NCBI GenBank assembly: GCA_029210545.1
Contig: JARGFV010000001.1
Location: forward strand, 15,542-79,541
Direction of reading: 5' to 3'
Origin: a bacterium
GTDB lineage: Bacteria > BMS3Abin14
DNA length: 64,000 bases
Below, piece by piece: positions 18,514 to 28,167 of this stretch. The notes beneath the pieces were generated by a model that was given only the letters and a program-made list of their open reading frames with translations, searched no databases and had not been told where the DNA came from. A program made the position numbers and the translations under genes. Numbering within the stretch: position 1 is the first letter of the stretch; each line of letters opens with the position of its first letter.

Positions 18514-19413
18514 ATGAGTGATCGACGAGACAAAGAGCTTCAGGCATTATGTGTCCTTGAGCCCGGCGAAGGAACCGAATCGATCCTTGCATACCTTCAA
18601 AGCCGAAACGTACAGTGCCGGCTGTCCGACAAGATCCCTGCTTCCGGGACCGGTAGTTGTGATCAGGAATGGGATCTCATCCTCATCGATGCCGACATTG
18701 AGCACGGGGACATCATGGGGTTCTTCGAATATTGCCGAACGATCCATAATGCCTCACCGCTGGTCGCCCTTCACCGCGGGGGGCGTGGAAGCAGGGACGC
18801 AGCCCTCATCCGCATGGGCGCCTACGACGCTTTTCCCAGGAACATTGACCGGTGGAACACGGAAGTCTACCTGGACCGTGCCATTTCACAGGCCCACCAG
18901 GCAAAGGCCCTCCTTTCCATGTCCCGGACCGACCACGTAACAGGCCTGTATAATCAGAGGTTCATGTACGAAAACCTGGGGCGGGAAATTCGCAGATCCT
19001 CAAGGACAGGCAAGGATCTCACGGTCGCCCTTCTGGACCTTGACAACTTCAAGGCTTACAACGACACCTATGGTCACCTCATGGGGGATAAGGCTCTTGG
19101 CGAGATCGCGAATATTCTGTTGAACTCCATACGAAAGGGAGTTGACAGCGCATACCGTTACGGAGGTGACGAGTTCACCCTCATCCTGCCGGAGACCGAC
19201 TTGCCCCAGGCGGTCAAGACCCTGGACAGGGTGCTGACAAAACTGGCCCGGCAAACCCCCGGAGAGTTGACTTTCAGTGTGGGGCTGGCCCTCATGAGTT
19301 CCTGCGAGAACGTCGAACAGGTTCTCCGCACCGCCGACGAGGCGATGTACGAGGCCAAGGAAGCCGGGGGCAACGGGGTCGTGACGAAGGTATGTGGGGA
19401 AAAGCAGAACTAA
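18514..19413 (+). CDS. Diguanylate cyclase with degenerate receiver-like N terminus
   Basis: About 299 residues. The first 120 or so resemble a receiver fold without phosphorylation residues (WDLILIDADIEHGDIMG, HRGGRGSRDAALIRMGAYDAF). A complete GGDEF domain follows: DHVTGLYNQRFMYENL, LLDLDNFKAYND, and an intact active site YRYGGDEFTLILPE. It should make cyclic di-GMP. The inhibitory RxxD site is altered (KGVD at the expected distance), so product inhibition may be weak. The start is uncertain. ATG 18514 or TTG 18508, both after GGAG, are preferred over a frame opening at 18373 that overlaps the divergent gene. Confidence 0.88.
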   Translation: MSDRRDKELQALCVLEPGEGTESILAYLQSRNVQCRLSDKIPASGTGSCDQEWDLILIDADIEHGDIMGFFEYCRTIHNASPLVALHRGGRGSRDAALIRMGAYDAFPRNIDRWNTEVYLDRAISQAHQAKALLSMSRTDHVTGLYNQRFMYENLGREIRRSSRTGKDLTVALLDLDNFKAYNDTYGHLMGDKALGEIANILLNSIRKGVDSAYRYGGDEFTLILPETDLPQAVKTLDRVLTKLARQTPGELTFSVGLALMSSCENVEQVLRTADEAMYEAKEAGGNGVVTKVCGEKQN

Positions 19414-19514
19414 GTACTATGTACTTGGTGCTGGGTGCTGGGTGCCAAGAAATATCCATGCACCAGAATTCAGGAAATCCCTTAGCTCTAAGTACTTAGT
19501 ACCTCGTACTGCCC

Positions 19515-19799
19515 TTAATTCATACTCCCCGAAAACTCTACCTCTGCCCTGGCGACCTCTATCTGACCGTAGATCTTTTCGAACCTCGCCACATTTTCGG
19601 CAAGAGCGGTGGCAAGCTGCTTTGCGTGAGCCGGAGAGGTGACGATCCTGGAGACCACCTTCCGCCGATCTCCGGGCAGGAGCATGATAAAATCGACGAT
19701 GAATTCAGTCGTCGAGTGCATGATGGTGGCGGCGTTCGCATAGCGGCCGGTTTCTTCGGCCGGGTCAATGTGGATGATGGCTTTGCGATCTTCGGGCAT
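19515..19799 (-). CDS. DUF3467 family protein
   Basis: A 94-residue protein matching the DUF3467 pattern: EETGRYANAATIMHSTTEFI in the first half and VVSRIVTSPAHAKQLATALA, then ENVARFEKIYG. The family is widespread, small, cytoplasmic and without a known function. Its distant resemblance to phage/plasmid regulators has not been resolved. TGGAGG lies 9 bases before the ATG. It stands alone between two heptameric repeat tracts (19482-19514 and 19820-19853). Confidence 0.85.
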   Translation of the reverse strand: MPEDRKAIIHIDPAEETGRYANAATIMHSTTEFIVDFIMLLPGDRRKVVSRIVTSPAHAKQLATALAENVARFEKIYGQIEVARAEVEFSGSMN

Positions 19800-19904
19800 A
19801 GGGAATACCTCCAGGGGGAAGTTTACAGTTTACAGTTTACAGTTCATGGTTCAGGAAGTCATGTACCCCCTGCAAAGCCGGGGGATTTCCCTAAGTATTA
19901 ATTA

Positions 19905-20396
19905 CTATCCGCTCCTGAAGAACGTGTTGGCGAGAATCCCGGCTAACGGCGCCATGAACCAGGTGCAGGCGATGCGGACGGCCGTGAAGCGCCAACCGAG
20001 GATCCCGACCTCCATGGGAAGGCGGGCGACAGAAAGGAGGGACCAGGCCGTGATGTAGGCCACCATGGTGCCCACTCCTGCCCCGGCCCGGAAAAAACCG
20101 GCCACCATGGGAAGGGACACGAAGGGTCCTCCCGGAGTCAGGCTTCCCGCAGCCGTGCCGATAACGATCCCCCTCCATCCGGATTCCGCTCCCACCCAGG
20201 AAGCCACAACCTCCCGGGGCAACAGAACCTGCACCATTCCGGCCACAATGAACGCGAGGATGAGAAGAGGCAGGATCTGGACAAGGATGGTAAACCCCGC
20301 CTTGAGGCCCGCGATGTGCTGGCCCTCACCGCGATAATAACCGATAGCCAGCAGGATTGCCGCCAGGACGGCGAATATAACGGTCGCTGCAAGCAT
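19905..20396 (-). CDS. UPF0718/DUF318-type permease, half-length
   Basis: About 163 residues with four or five membrane helices. The signature AAGSLTPGGPFVSLPMVAGF is characteristic of the predicted permeases of COG0701 (YraQ, ArsP-like). Full-length members have about 300 residues with two such halves. This is the known short form that may work as a dimer. Start ATG 20396 is preceded by AAAGGC. A 38-codon upstream extension runs through a heptameric repeat tract and is unlikely to be translated. The substrate is unknown. Confidence 0.82.
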   Translation of the reverse strand: MLAATVIFAVLAAILLAIGYYRGEGQHIAGLKAGFTILVQILPLLILAFIVAGMVQVLLPREVVASWVGAESGWRGIVIGTAAGSLTPGGPFVSLPMVAGFFRAGAGVGTMVAYITAWSLLSVARLPMEVGILGWRFTAVRIACTWFMAPLAGILANTFFRSG

Positions 20397-20563
20397 GCCT
20401 TTGTCCCTTTTCCTCAATCTTTCCTTCCTCCCTGGAAGGAGATTGAGGGAATATGGAATGTGGAAGGTAGAAGGTAGAAGGTGGAAGAAGAGAAAAAGAA
20501 CGACACCCATGCTTTTCTTCCCTATTCCCTATTCCTCATTCCCTGTTCCGATTTCTCCCTTCC

Positions 20564-23356
20564 CTATTCCCTATTCCCCCTTCCCCATTCTTTTTTTAAC
20601 CCCACGGTCTTGTACATGAAATTCCTGAACCTGGTCATCGCCTCCCCCTCCTCGCGGCTGTCTGCAGGCAGGGCGCCGAGATGGCGGGCGGCCCCTCTCA
20701 CCCCTCCCCCCTCGGCAAGGGCCAGCCTGTAAATTTCCAGGACAGTCCCGCGAGTCAGGTCCCGGGACATGAATGGGATGTGGACGAGCTCCCAGAAATC
20801 GCCCGCTCCCTTGCGGATCTGCCCGTAGATCGCCGCGGCGTCTCCCTGGACATTCTTGCCGTCAAGGGTGGAGAGGGAAAGAAACCTCTGGATCTCGTCC
20901 ACCCCCACGATCCCGTCATCGCTTTCGAAGAGAGCTCCCTGCAGGATGGTCACAAGCTGGCGGATATTTCCGGGGAAGTCGAGATGGGAGATAAACTCCT
21001 CGGCCTCCGGCGTGATGACGGGCGGCGCGCCCCCGGCTGAATAACTCGCATGGAGACGACCCAGGAAGTGTTTGGCCAGATCGGGGATGTCCTCCCGCCT
21101 GTCCCTGAGGGAGGGAACCCGGAGGGTCATCTCGCTGAGCCGATGGTAAAGATCCTCCCGGAAGGCACCCCTTGCGATCTCCCTTGCCAGGTCCCGGTTG
21201 GTGGCGGCGACAAAAACGACCCTGCTGAGCCGGACCTTGGTTCCTCCCAGCCGTGAAAACTCTCCCGAATCCAGGAAGCGCAGCAGCTGGACCTGGGTCT
21301 TGAGATCAGCGTCGCCGATCTCATCGAGGAAGACCACCCCTCCGTCCGCCTCCTCGAGGATTCCCGTCCGGTCGACATGGGCACCTGTATAGGCCCCCTT
21401 CTGGTGCCCGAACAGTTCAGTAAAGGTGAGATCTCCACTGAAAGCGGCGATATTGGTTTTGCGCAGGGGCAGTTCCAAAGCACCCCCGCCCAACTTTCTG
21501 AACTTTTCGTTGACCAGGCTGTACAGGTTGTTGAACACGAACTCCTTGCCGGCCCCCGTCTCCCCCGTTATGAGAAGGGTCGGCAGCCCCAGCTCCAGTT
21601 CCTTCTCTTTACCGCGGCTCCAGTTAAGGAGCCTGTTGGTCAAAGGTTCGGCCAGCCTGCTGATCCGCTTGACCAGGAGCTGCGAGTGGGCGCTCTTGCC
21701 GATGATATTCCCGAGCAGGTAGGAACTGACACCGGGGTCCTTGTAGGAGACCTCCTTGCGCAGCCTCGCCACCTTTCCCTCGAGTTCACTGATCTTCAGA
21801 TGGTCGGCGATGCGGTTGGCGATGAGGCGGGATATGAGAAGGAGGATGCGCTGGTGTTCGACAGTGAAATAGGCCCGACGGTGGCTGTCCAGGTTGACCA
21901 CTCCGAGGACCGATTCACCTAACCTGATGGGGACCGCGAGTTCCGAAGCCACGTCAGCGGCAAGGTTCCGGTAGAACCCTCCCCTGGCCGTTTCGGCATC
22001 CGTATCCGGACAAAGGTACGGTTTTCCCGTGAAAGCCACATACCCCGTCAGAGAGCGTTCCTCGGCAGGGAGTTCCTCACCACCCACCCTCAGATCGGGG
22101 ATCTTCGCCTTTCTCCAGTCACGGGATTTGCCCCCCACCAGCCGCCCTTCGGCGTCATCGACGACAAGCCACTTCTCCTGGTTCCGTTCGGTCACCAAAG
22201 CGATGGAGCCCGATTCGGCGCCTACCAACTCCACAGCGCGGGAGGCGACCTTGCCCAGGAAGACCGGCATGGGAGCGTCCTCGGCGAGAAGCTCCTCGAT
22301 CTCCGAAAGGACACGTATTTCGAGGTGTCCCACCGCGAAGTCAGTGATACCTGCCGCCAGGGAACTCGAATGGCTCATGAGGAGTTTGAGTTCCGGCTCG
22401 GTGAACCTGTGGGGGCGCTTCGTAAAATAGTTGATGACGCAAGTCACCTCGCCCCCCTCCCCGGAGACGGGGATCATGAGGAGGGTGCGCAGGGAAAGCC
22501 TCTTGAACACCTCCCACCGCTCGAACTCCTCTGCCAGGATATCCTCGAAAAAAAGGACCTGGGGGGCACCCGGGCGCCGGAGGACGCGGTCGCCATCGGG
22601 CATGACCAGGCGGGAAAGGAGGCTTTTGCCCTCGAGGAGGCTGATTCTCTCGAGGGTCTCGTAGATCTGGAGATCCGACGGGTCCCGGGAGGCGGCAGCC
22701 AGGATCTCCATGTACCCCCCTCTCTCCCGCTTGAGGACTTCGGGCACCGGAGACTGCGCCGATATCAGGACCGATGTCATATCGATGGCAAGGTCGATCT
22801 CGAAGGCACCTTTGAGAAGTATCCTGGCGGCATCCCTTTTCCTGGACCGGTCCAGCTGCCGGCTGAGCATGATCCGCCTGTTGAACCGGTGGGCCCTGGC
22901 GAGAATGGGCATGATCCTATTGAGGAGCTGCCGCAGTTCCTGCTTCATGTCCGACAAGAGGGCATGACTCTCGGCGGCGTCCACGGTCAGGGCACCGATG
23001 CAGTTGCCTGCATCCACGAGGGGGAAAACCGTCGCCACAGACAGGCCGCGCCGTTCGTACCACTCCCGGTGGAGTTCGTCACTGCCCTCCCCGAGGGGGG
23101 CATCCGTCACGATCTTCGATTCCAGGAACGACCGGACGAGGGGGTTCTCCCGTCTCTGGATAGGGATACGGGCTCCCTTCCTCTCCAGTTCTCCCTCCGG
23201 CGTGTAAAGGCACAGGAGAGCGCCCTCCCGCATATCCTCCAGGTAGACACGGATCGAGGGTACCCCGGTTCTCAGGGTCACCTCCTTGACCAGGTAGTGA
23301 AGGATGTCGAGAAGGTTCTCCTTGTCGAAGGAAAGGATCTGGTCAACGAAGGACAT
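20564..23356 (-). CDS. GAF-domain AAA+ regulator of the sigma54-activator type
   Basis: About 930 residues. Two or three GAF-like sensory regions span about 1-540 (FPLVDAGNCIGALTVDA, LMIPVSGEGGEVTCVINYFT, ELAVPIRLGESVLGVVNLDS). The AAA+ domain has Walker A GETGAGKE (about 595), a GAYTGA loop (about 654, instead of GAFTGA), Walker B GGVVFLDEIGD (about 672) and the sensor region RVVFVAATNRDL. The C-terminal tail (GGGVRGAARHLGALPADSRE) only weakly resembles a Fis-type helix-turn-helix, so DNA binding is doubtful. Start ATG 23356 follows GGGAG and overlaps the M23 gene by 14 bp. It ends inside a pyrimidine-rich repeat zone. Confidence 0.85.
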   Translation of the reverse strand: MSFVDQILSFDKENLLDILHYLVKEVTLRTGVPSIRVYLEDMREGALLCLYTPEGELERKGARIPIQRRENPLVRSFLESKIVTDAPLGEGSDELHREWYERRGLSVATVFPLVDAGNCIGALTVDAAESHALLSDMKQELRQLLNRIMPILARAHRFNRRIMLSRQLDRSRKRDAARILLKGAFEIDLAIDMTSVLISAQSPVPEVLKRERGGYMEILAAASRDPSDLQIYETLERISLLEGKSLLSRLVMPDGDRVLRRPGAPQVLFFEDILAEEFERWEVFKRLSLRTLLMIPVSGEGGEVTCVINYFTKRPHRFTEPELKLLMSHSSSLAAGITDFAVGHLEIRVLSEIEELLAEDAPMPVFLGKVASRAVELVGAESGSIALVTERNQEKWLVVDDAEGRLVGGKSRDWRKAKIPDLRVGGEELPAEERSLTGYVAFTGKPYLCPDTDAETARGGFYRNLAADVASELAVPIRLGESVLGVVNLDSHRRAYFTVEHQRILLLISRLIANRIADHLKISELEGKVARLRKEVSYKDPGVSSYLLGNIIGKSAHSQLLVKRISRLAEPLTNRLLNWSRGKEKELELGLPTLLITGETGAGKEFVFNNLYSLVNEKFRKLGGGALELPLRKTNIAAFSGDLTFTELFGHQKGAYTGAHVDRTGILEEADGGVVFLDEIGDADLKTQVQLLRFLDSGEFSRLGGTKVRLSRVVFVAATNRDLAREIARGAFREDLYHRLSEMTLRVPSLRDRREDIPDLAKHFLGRLHASYSAGGAPPVITPEAEEFISHLDFPGNIRQLVTILQGALFESDDGIVGVDEIQRFLSLSTLDGKNVQGDAAAIYGQIRKGAGDFWELVHIPFMSRDLTRGTVLEIYRLALAEGGGVRGAARHLGALPADSREEGEAMTRFRNFMYKTVGLKKEWGRGNRE

Positions 23357-24677
23357 CAGCATCTCCCCCGTTTTCAGCGACCTGCCCGGCAAGACCACCC
23401 GGAAGCTGCTGATCAAGTTCCCGGACAACGGCCTTGAACTGTTCAAGATCCGCCCCTGGCACACTTGTGGCTCTCGGTACGCTGATCCTCCGGGGGTCCA
23501 CATATTTGTTGTTCCGGTACATGGCGAAGTGAAGGTGAGGGCCGGTTGCGCGCCCGGAGCTCCCGACGTACCCGATGACCTGCCCCTGCCGCACCTGGGT
23601 GCCCACTTTCATACCTGACGCGAAGCTGTTCATATGGGCATAGGCTGAGGAGTACACCGAGTTGTGCCGGATCTTGATGATCCGGCCGTTGGCTTCATCC
23701 CGCTTTATCATGACCACCTTCCCGTCACCGATAGACATGATCGGTGTCCCGGTGGGTGCCGCGTAATCCACACCCAGGTGGGGCACTACCTTGCCGGTCA
23801 CAGGATGAAGCCGACGGGCGGAGAACCCGGAACTGATCCTTTGGAACCGGAGGGGTACCTTGAGGAACTGTTTTCTGAGGCTGCCCCCTTCCTCATCGAA
23901 ATAATCTTCCAGCCCGCTCCCCGGACTGTAAAGGAACGCCCTGTGAGTGGTTTTGTTGTTGACGAACCTGGCGGCCTCGATCCTTCCGTACCTGACGAAT
24001 TCACCGTCCCGGTAGTATTTGTCGACCACAACCGCAAAGGAATCTCCGTTCCTCAAGTCCCTGAAAAAATCCACCTGCCACGCGAATATATCTGCGAGGT
24101 CCATAGCCAGGGCCGGCTTCTCACCGATGGATTCCACCGCGGCGAACAGGGAATCCTCGATAACCCCGGAGATGGGCTCCCGGACGATTTCATACGGTAT
24201 GGGTTCGATCGAGATCACCGGGTCTCCCTCACCGAACGCCACCCTTATGAACCTCATGTCATCCGGTTCGTACTGATATTCGACAAGCTGCTCCTCTTCG
24301 TAATGGAGCCGGTAGGTTCGACCGGCCACGAGACTCGACGGCCTGATGCCATCGACCCTGGTCCCGGCGATCTGGAGGATCTCAGGATCCGGAACACCGT
24401 CGGCCTTGAGGATGTCGTAAAGAGTGTCTCCTCTGCGGACCACCTTGTTCGTCACCGATATGACGGGTTCCGGTTCGGCGGCGGAGGGAGCCTCCCCGGC
24501 TACAACGTCGGTGATAAGGGGGCCGGAAGGCTGCATGATACGGGCCTGGGGAGAAAAGGCCGGCCTGCTCACACACAGAACGCCAAGACCGAGAACAGCC
24601 AGCACGAGATAACGGGAACGGACCCGGGGCCGGTCCCTCAGGTGGGTATTGCGTTTGGGCAGCGGGTTATGGATCAC
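23343..24677 (-). CDS. M23 family metallopeptidase with LysM/OapA-like domain
   Basis: A 444-residue murein endopeptidase-like protein. It has a membrane anchor or signal (about 22-42, YLVLAVLGLGVLCVSRPA), a LysM-like segment (VVRRGDTLYDILKADGV), a middle region (DIFAWQVDFFRDLRNGDSF, typical of the family) and the M23 zinc domain with HLGVDYAAPTGTP and the GPHLHFAMY active site. Zinc ligands are complete. GTG 24677 overlaps the stop of the preceding gene by one base (TAGTG). It likely cuts peptidoglycan crosslinks in the periplasm. Confidence 0.93.
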   Translation of the reverse strand: MIHNPLPKRNTHLRDRPRVRSRYLVLAVLGLGVLCVSRPAFSPQARIMQPSGPLITDVVAGEAPSAAEPEPVISVTNKVVRRGDTLYDILKADGVPDPEILQIAGTRVDGIRPSSLVAGRTYRLHYEEEQLVEYQYEPDDMRFIRVAFGEGDPVISIEPIPYEIVREPISGVIEDSLFAAVESIGEKPALAMDLADIFAWQVDFFRDLRNGDSFAVVVDKYYRDGEFVRYGRIEAARFVNNKTTHRAFLYSPGSGLEDYFDEEGGSLRKQFLKVPLRFQRISSGFSARRLHPVTGKVVPHLGVDYAAPTGTPIMSIGDGKVVMIKRDEANGRIIKIRHNSVYSSAYAHMNSFASGMKVGTQVRQGQVIGYVGSSGRATGPHLHFAMYRNNKYVDPRRISVPRATSVPGADLEQFKAVVRELDQQLPGGLAGQVAENGGDADVLR

Positions 24678-24964
24678 TATTCCCAGACCTTTTCGGCCAC
24701 GAACAGGGCGACGATGGTTTCCCGGTCCCCGTCGTCTTTATCCTGGAGGTACCCGTAGAAAACCTCTTCCAGCTCCCTTAACGCCATATCGTGGACCTTC
24801 ACGATGGGATAAAAACCGGGCGTGGCCTCGGGGAGGGTCACGGAGAGCATGTTCCGGACTGCCAGGCCGCGGATGGCCCCGATGGCGTAGTCCCGGCCGT
24901 ACCCCGCCAGTATCTCTCGTACCGACCGCAGGAGTTCATCGCGCCCTCCCTTAATTTGCGCCAC
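24677..24964 (-). CDS. Conserved-looking small protein of unknown function
   Basis: About 95 residues, soluble and slightly acidic, with no signal peptide. It starts VAQIKGGRDELLRSVREIL and ends YLQDKDDGDRETIVALFVAE. I do not recognise the family. It lies inside a chain of overlapping genes (overlap of 14 bp with the lipoprotein gene upstream, 1 bp with the M23 gene downstream), which supports it being real. GTG 24964 with GGGGAA upstream is the likely start. An earlier start at 25006 would give a larger overlap. Confidence 0.7.
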   Translation of the reverse strand: MAQIKGGRDELLRSVREILAGYGRDYAIGAIRGLAVRNMLSVTLPEATPGFYPIVKVHDMALRELEEVFYGYLQDKDDGDRETIVALFVAEKVWE

Positions 24965-25976
24965 CGTCTTCCCCTTTGATCCTTTCCAGGCTCTCAAGGC
25001 GCGCATCCACTTCCTTCAGGTAGGTTCCCAGCTTTTTGTTTCCAGGATCAAGGTCATAGGCTGCCTCCCACACATCCCTTGCCTTGACGAGTTTGCCGGC
25101 TGAAAAAAGCTTCACGCCCAGGAGCCTTGCAAACTCCACTACTTCGGGAGTGGTACCGTCATCCGGCCTTGAAAGGACGAGAACGTAACGGACATGACCG
25201 GCGGCCACATCGATGTCGCCCTTCTGCTCGGCCTCACGGGCAACCAAGAACCTCTGGGCGACGAGATCGAGCCTTCGCCGGCCAACCTGCTCGAGCATCT
25301 CCTCCCCCCGGGTCCCGAGGCTTGTAGAGGCGCCGCTCTCGGTAAGGAGCTTTTCGGCATCATCGAACCGGCCGGCCTTCATATGCTCCTCGGCCTGGGC
25401 CAGGACCTTCCTGACGTCGAGCTCCTGGCGGGCTTCCCCCATGGCAACCTGGAGCCTGTCGGCCTCGGCTTGAAGCGCCTTGTCATCAGGCGCCAGCGCC
25501 TGTGCCTCACCGATCCGTTTCAGGGCGCCGTCAAGGTCCCCAAGCGATTCCAGGTACTGGGCTTCACCCTTCAGGCCGTTGATCCCTGCCTCAATGACAT
25601 TGTCCAGGTTTTTCATGAGGTTCTGGACCCAGTAATATCTGGGGTAGATCTGGAGGGCCTTTTCCAGGTTGGCCCGGGCCGAGAGGAGGTTCCCCTCTTT
25701 CCTTCTCTTGAAAGCTTTCCGGACAAAGTTGTCGGCACGATCCACCTTGGAGCGGGAGTAAGAGACCCTCTGGGCAATATTCTCCTGGCATGTCCGGTCA
25801 GACCGCACCAGTTCGTCGTAGGCATCGGCGGCAGGCTTGTGCTCACCAGTGCGGGAGAGGGTCAAGATGCGGCTGCACTCTGACCGGCGTCCCGCACCGG
25901 CGCCAACGAGGGCGCAACCCGTTGCCGAGAGAAGGAAGACGGCCGCCACCGCCGCGATCAGCAGCTTCTGGCTCAT
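24951..25976 (-). CDS. TPR-like lipoprotein
   Basis: A 341-residue protein with a lipoprotein signal (MSQKLLIAAVAAVFLLSATG, Cys21 as lipidation site) and a helical repeat body resembling tetratricopeptide repeats (NLLSARANLEKALQIYPRYY, GDLDGALKRIGEAQALAPDD, AGRFDDAEKLL, LVKARDVWEAAYDLDPGN). Such lipoproteins scaffold envelope complexes. Start ATG 25976 has GGGAGGTGGG upstream and overlaps the HD-GYP stop as ATGA. The neighbouring M23 peptidase suggests a role in the same envelope process. Confidence 0.85.
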   Translation of the reverse strand: MSQKLLIAAVAAVFLLSATGCALVGAGAGRRSECSRILTLSRTGEHKPAADAYDELVRSDRTCQENIAQRVSYSRSKVDRADNFVRKAFKRRKEGNLLSARANLEKALQIYPRYYWVQNLMKNLDNVIEAGINGLKGEAQYLESLGDLDGALKRIGEAQALAPDDKALQAEADRLQVAMGEARQELDVRKVLAQAEEHMKAGRFDDAEKLLTESGASTSLGTRGEEMLEQVGRRRLDLVAQRFLVAREAEQKGDIDVAAGHVRYVLVLSRPDDGTTPEVVEFARLLGVKLFSAGKLVKARDVWEAAYDLDPGNKKLGTYLKEVDARLESLERIKGEDGGAN

Positions 25977-27337
25977 CCCACCTCCCGGCATATGTCCTCA
26001 ACGATCCCCTCGCCGTCGAGCTGACTGAAAAGCTCCACAAGATGGGGGTCGAACTGTTTTCCCTTTCCCTCATCGATCCGGAACAACGCTTGGGCCTTGG
26101 TAAGAGCCTTCCGGTACGGCCTTGTCGTAGTCATGGCATCGAAGGCGTCGACCAGGAGGATGATGCGGGCAGGCAGGGGGATCTCATCTGCCTTTAAACC
26201 GTCAGGATAACCGGACCCGTCGAAATGTTCGTGGTGGTGCCGGACATACAGTCCGACCTTGTGCAGGGATGACAGGGGGTTGAGGATCCTGGCTCCGATC
26301 TCGGGATGGCCCTTCATCTGGAGGGTCTCTCCAGCGGTGAGGGGGCCGACCTTTCCCACGACACCCGCCTCGACCCCTATCTTGCCGACGTCGTGGAGGA
26401 TGGCCGCCAGCTCCAGTTCCCCGAGCTGGACCTCGTCCATATCCAGGCGCTCACCCATGGCGACAGAGATCCGCCCCACCCTGTCACAATGACCTCTTGT
26501 ATAAGCATCCTTGGCTTCCACAGCAGCGGCCAGAGCGCTTATGGTCTCCTTGAAATTGCGCTCGATCTGGCGTCTTGCGGTATGCAGCTGGCCGACCATC
26601 TCGTTAAAGTGCCTCGAAAGACGGCCGACCTCATCATGGCTGATGTCCTGCACCCGGACGGTCAGATCCCCCGATCCAAGTGCCCTCACTGCTTCCTCCA
26701 GCCTCTCCACTCTTTTGACGTGAACCCCTGTAAGGAAAAAGGTCCCCACAACACCAAACGCGGTCCCCAGGCTCAGCGGGAAAAGCAGCCCGATGGCGGT
26801 GCTCCTCATCGCTTGCCGGATGTGGCCGGCGCCCAGGGCGACCACCGCTGTTCCCACCCGCACATCTTCGACCATAATGGGCATCGATGACTGGATGATA
26901 TCCGTCCCGGGGTGGGAGACCCCTTGATCCAGCACCTCTCCCGTCCGTGCGGGGTTGGAATGGTAAAGGATCTTGCCCTGATGATCGGTGAGGTAGGCGT
27001 AGGAGACATCCCTGTCGAGGGTGACTGACTCAACGATGGGCCCGAACCTCAGATCGTCCTGCGCGAGAAGAGGATCGCGCGCGTTGACTGCCAGGTTTGC
27101 GGCAAGGGAGCGGGCTCTCTTGTCCCCTTCGCGGGCCAGGAAAACCCACTGGTAACGGAGGAGAGCCAGGAAAACGAGACCGGTTACAAGGAAAAGCAGA
27201 ACGGAAAAAGATAGTGCCACCTTCCATCTCAAGGAGAAAACGAGGCCCCTGGAAATCTGGCCGGGGGGACTGAACTGATCTGCCGAACCGGGCGGCATGA
27301 AACCTGTCCTGTCCATGAGGTTCTTTTTCTCGACCAA
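25973..27337 (-). CDS. HD-GYP cyclic di-GMP phosphodiesterase with periplasmic sensor
   Basis: A 454-residue membrane protein. TM1 is at about 38-62, followed by a dCache/sCache-like periplasmic part (about 65-170, VSYAYLTDHQGKILYHSN), TM2 at about 180-203, HAMP at about 205-255 and an HD-GYP domain at about 265-450. The metal site is intact (AILHDVGKIG) and the GYP motif is complete (HHEHFDGSGYPDGL). It should degrade cyclic di-GMP. The TTG start at 27337 with GGAGGGTGGG upstream is favoured, and ATG 27316 is an alternative. It heads an overlapping five-gene set, linking cyclic di-GMP turnover to a murein peptidase. Confidence 0.92.
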   Translation of the reverse strand: MVEKKNLMDRTGFMPPGSADQFSPPGQISRGLVFSLRWKVALSFSVLLFLVTGLVFLALLRYQWVFLAREGDKRARSLAANLAVNARDPLLAQDDLRFGPIVESVTLDRDVSYAYLTDHQGKILYHSNPARTGEVLDQGVSHPGTDIIQSSMPIMVEDVRVGTAVVALGAGHIRQAMRSTAIGLLFPLSLGTAFGVVGTFFLTGVHVKRVERLEEAVRALGSGDLTVRVQDISHDEVGRLSRHFNEMVGQLHTARRQIERNFKETISALAAAVEAKDAYTRGHCDRVGRISVAMGERLDMDEVQLGELELAAILHDVGKIGVEAGVVGKVGPLTAGETLQMKGHPEIGARILNPLSSLHKVGLYVRHHHEHFDGSGYPDGLKADEIPLPARIILLVDAFDAMTTTRPYRKALTKAQALFRIDEGKGKQFDPHLVELFSQLDGEGIVEDICREVG

Positions 27338-27588
27338 CCCACCCTCCTCGATCTGTTCTTATCCCCTCGAAAAACGTTTCTTCGAACCATTTTACGAGAC
27401 GGGGCTAATGTAGCCGTTCTTCTCCTCACTGTCCCTCTCCACGGCGTGGGAGAGGGTCGGAGTAATCACGCCATCGGCGTGACTACCTCTGGTCCTTCCC
27501 CATCAAGGGGGAGGAAAAACAGGGAAGATTGACTATTCTGACCCCCACCCAAGGATGCACGCTTTGCGCATAACCCGATTGATGAACT

Positions 27589-28167
27589 CTATTCGAGGCC
27601 ATCAATCTTCCCTCTGATCACGGTCTCCAGGGTGGTGTTGCCCACCGTGAAGCGGTCTCCGGTTCCAAGCTTTACGGTCATGACCCTTTTTCCCTGGTAA
27701 AAGGTCCCGTTGGTGCTCCCAAGGTCCTCGATAACAAAACGGTCCCCGAAAACCCGGACATGGCAATGCCGACGGGAGACTTCGGGATCGTTCAGGTTGA
27801 TGTCGTTACCGGTCCGCCCCACCGTAACCCGGGGCGCCGTGAGAAGGAACTCTTCTCCCGTCTGGACATCCCTGAAAAGCGCTTCGTCCTCCCCCCGGAT
27901 GAACGGGTCGGTTCCTGACACCTCTTCCAGAAGCGCTGACACTTCTGAGCCGCTCTGGTCGACCTCGGAGAAATCGTAAGCAATGGTCTGGCCGAAATCG
28001 GCACCAGACGACCTGGTCAGGGGAACCGAGGCACCCGGGCTGCTTCCCCTGGGAGGGATAAGGATGACCTGGCCGCAGTTGGGGCAGTTCGCCCTTGCCC
28101 CCGAGGGGGGGATTTTCTCGTCGGCGATCCTGTAGCTCGTGTTACAGGTGGGGCATGTGAGTTTCAA
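27589..28167 (-). CDS. Zinc-ribbon plus FHA domain protein
   Basis: A 192-residue cytoplasmic protein. Residues 1-38 are an MJ0042-type zinc ribbon (CPTCNTSYRIADEKIP, then CPNCGQVIL). Residues 100-190 are a forkhead-associated domain (VTVGRTGNDINLND, EVSRRHCHVRV, EDLGSTNGTFYQGK), which binds phosphothreonine peptides. TTG start with GGAGG five bases upstream. A 250-bp spacer separates it from the HD-GYP gene, so co-transcription is possible but not shown. No Ser/Thr kinase gene occurs in the window. Confidence 0.9.
   Translation of the reverse strand: MKLTCPTCNTSYRIADEKIPPSGARANCPNCGQVILIPPRGSSPGASVPLTRSSGADFGQTIAYDFSEVDQSGSEVSALLEEVSGTDPFIRGEDEALFRDVQTGEEFLLTAPRVTVGRTGNDINLNDPEVSRRHCHVRVFGDRFVIEDLGSTNGTFYQGKRVMTVKLGTGDRFTVGNTTLETVIRGKIDGLE

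Noticed and set aside
22325-23437. Plus-strand open frame of 370 codons
   Set aside because: Antisense to the GAF-AAA gene, which has clear domains and motifs on the minus strand.
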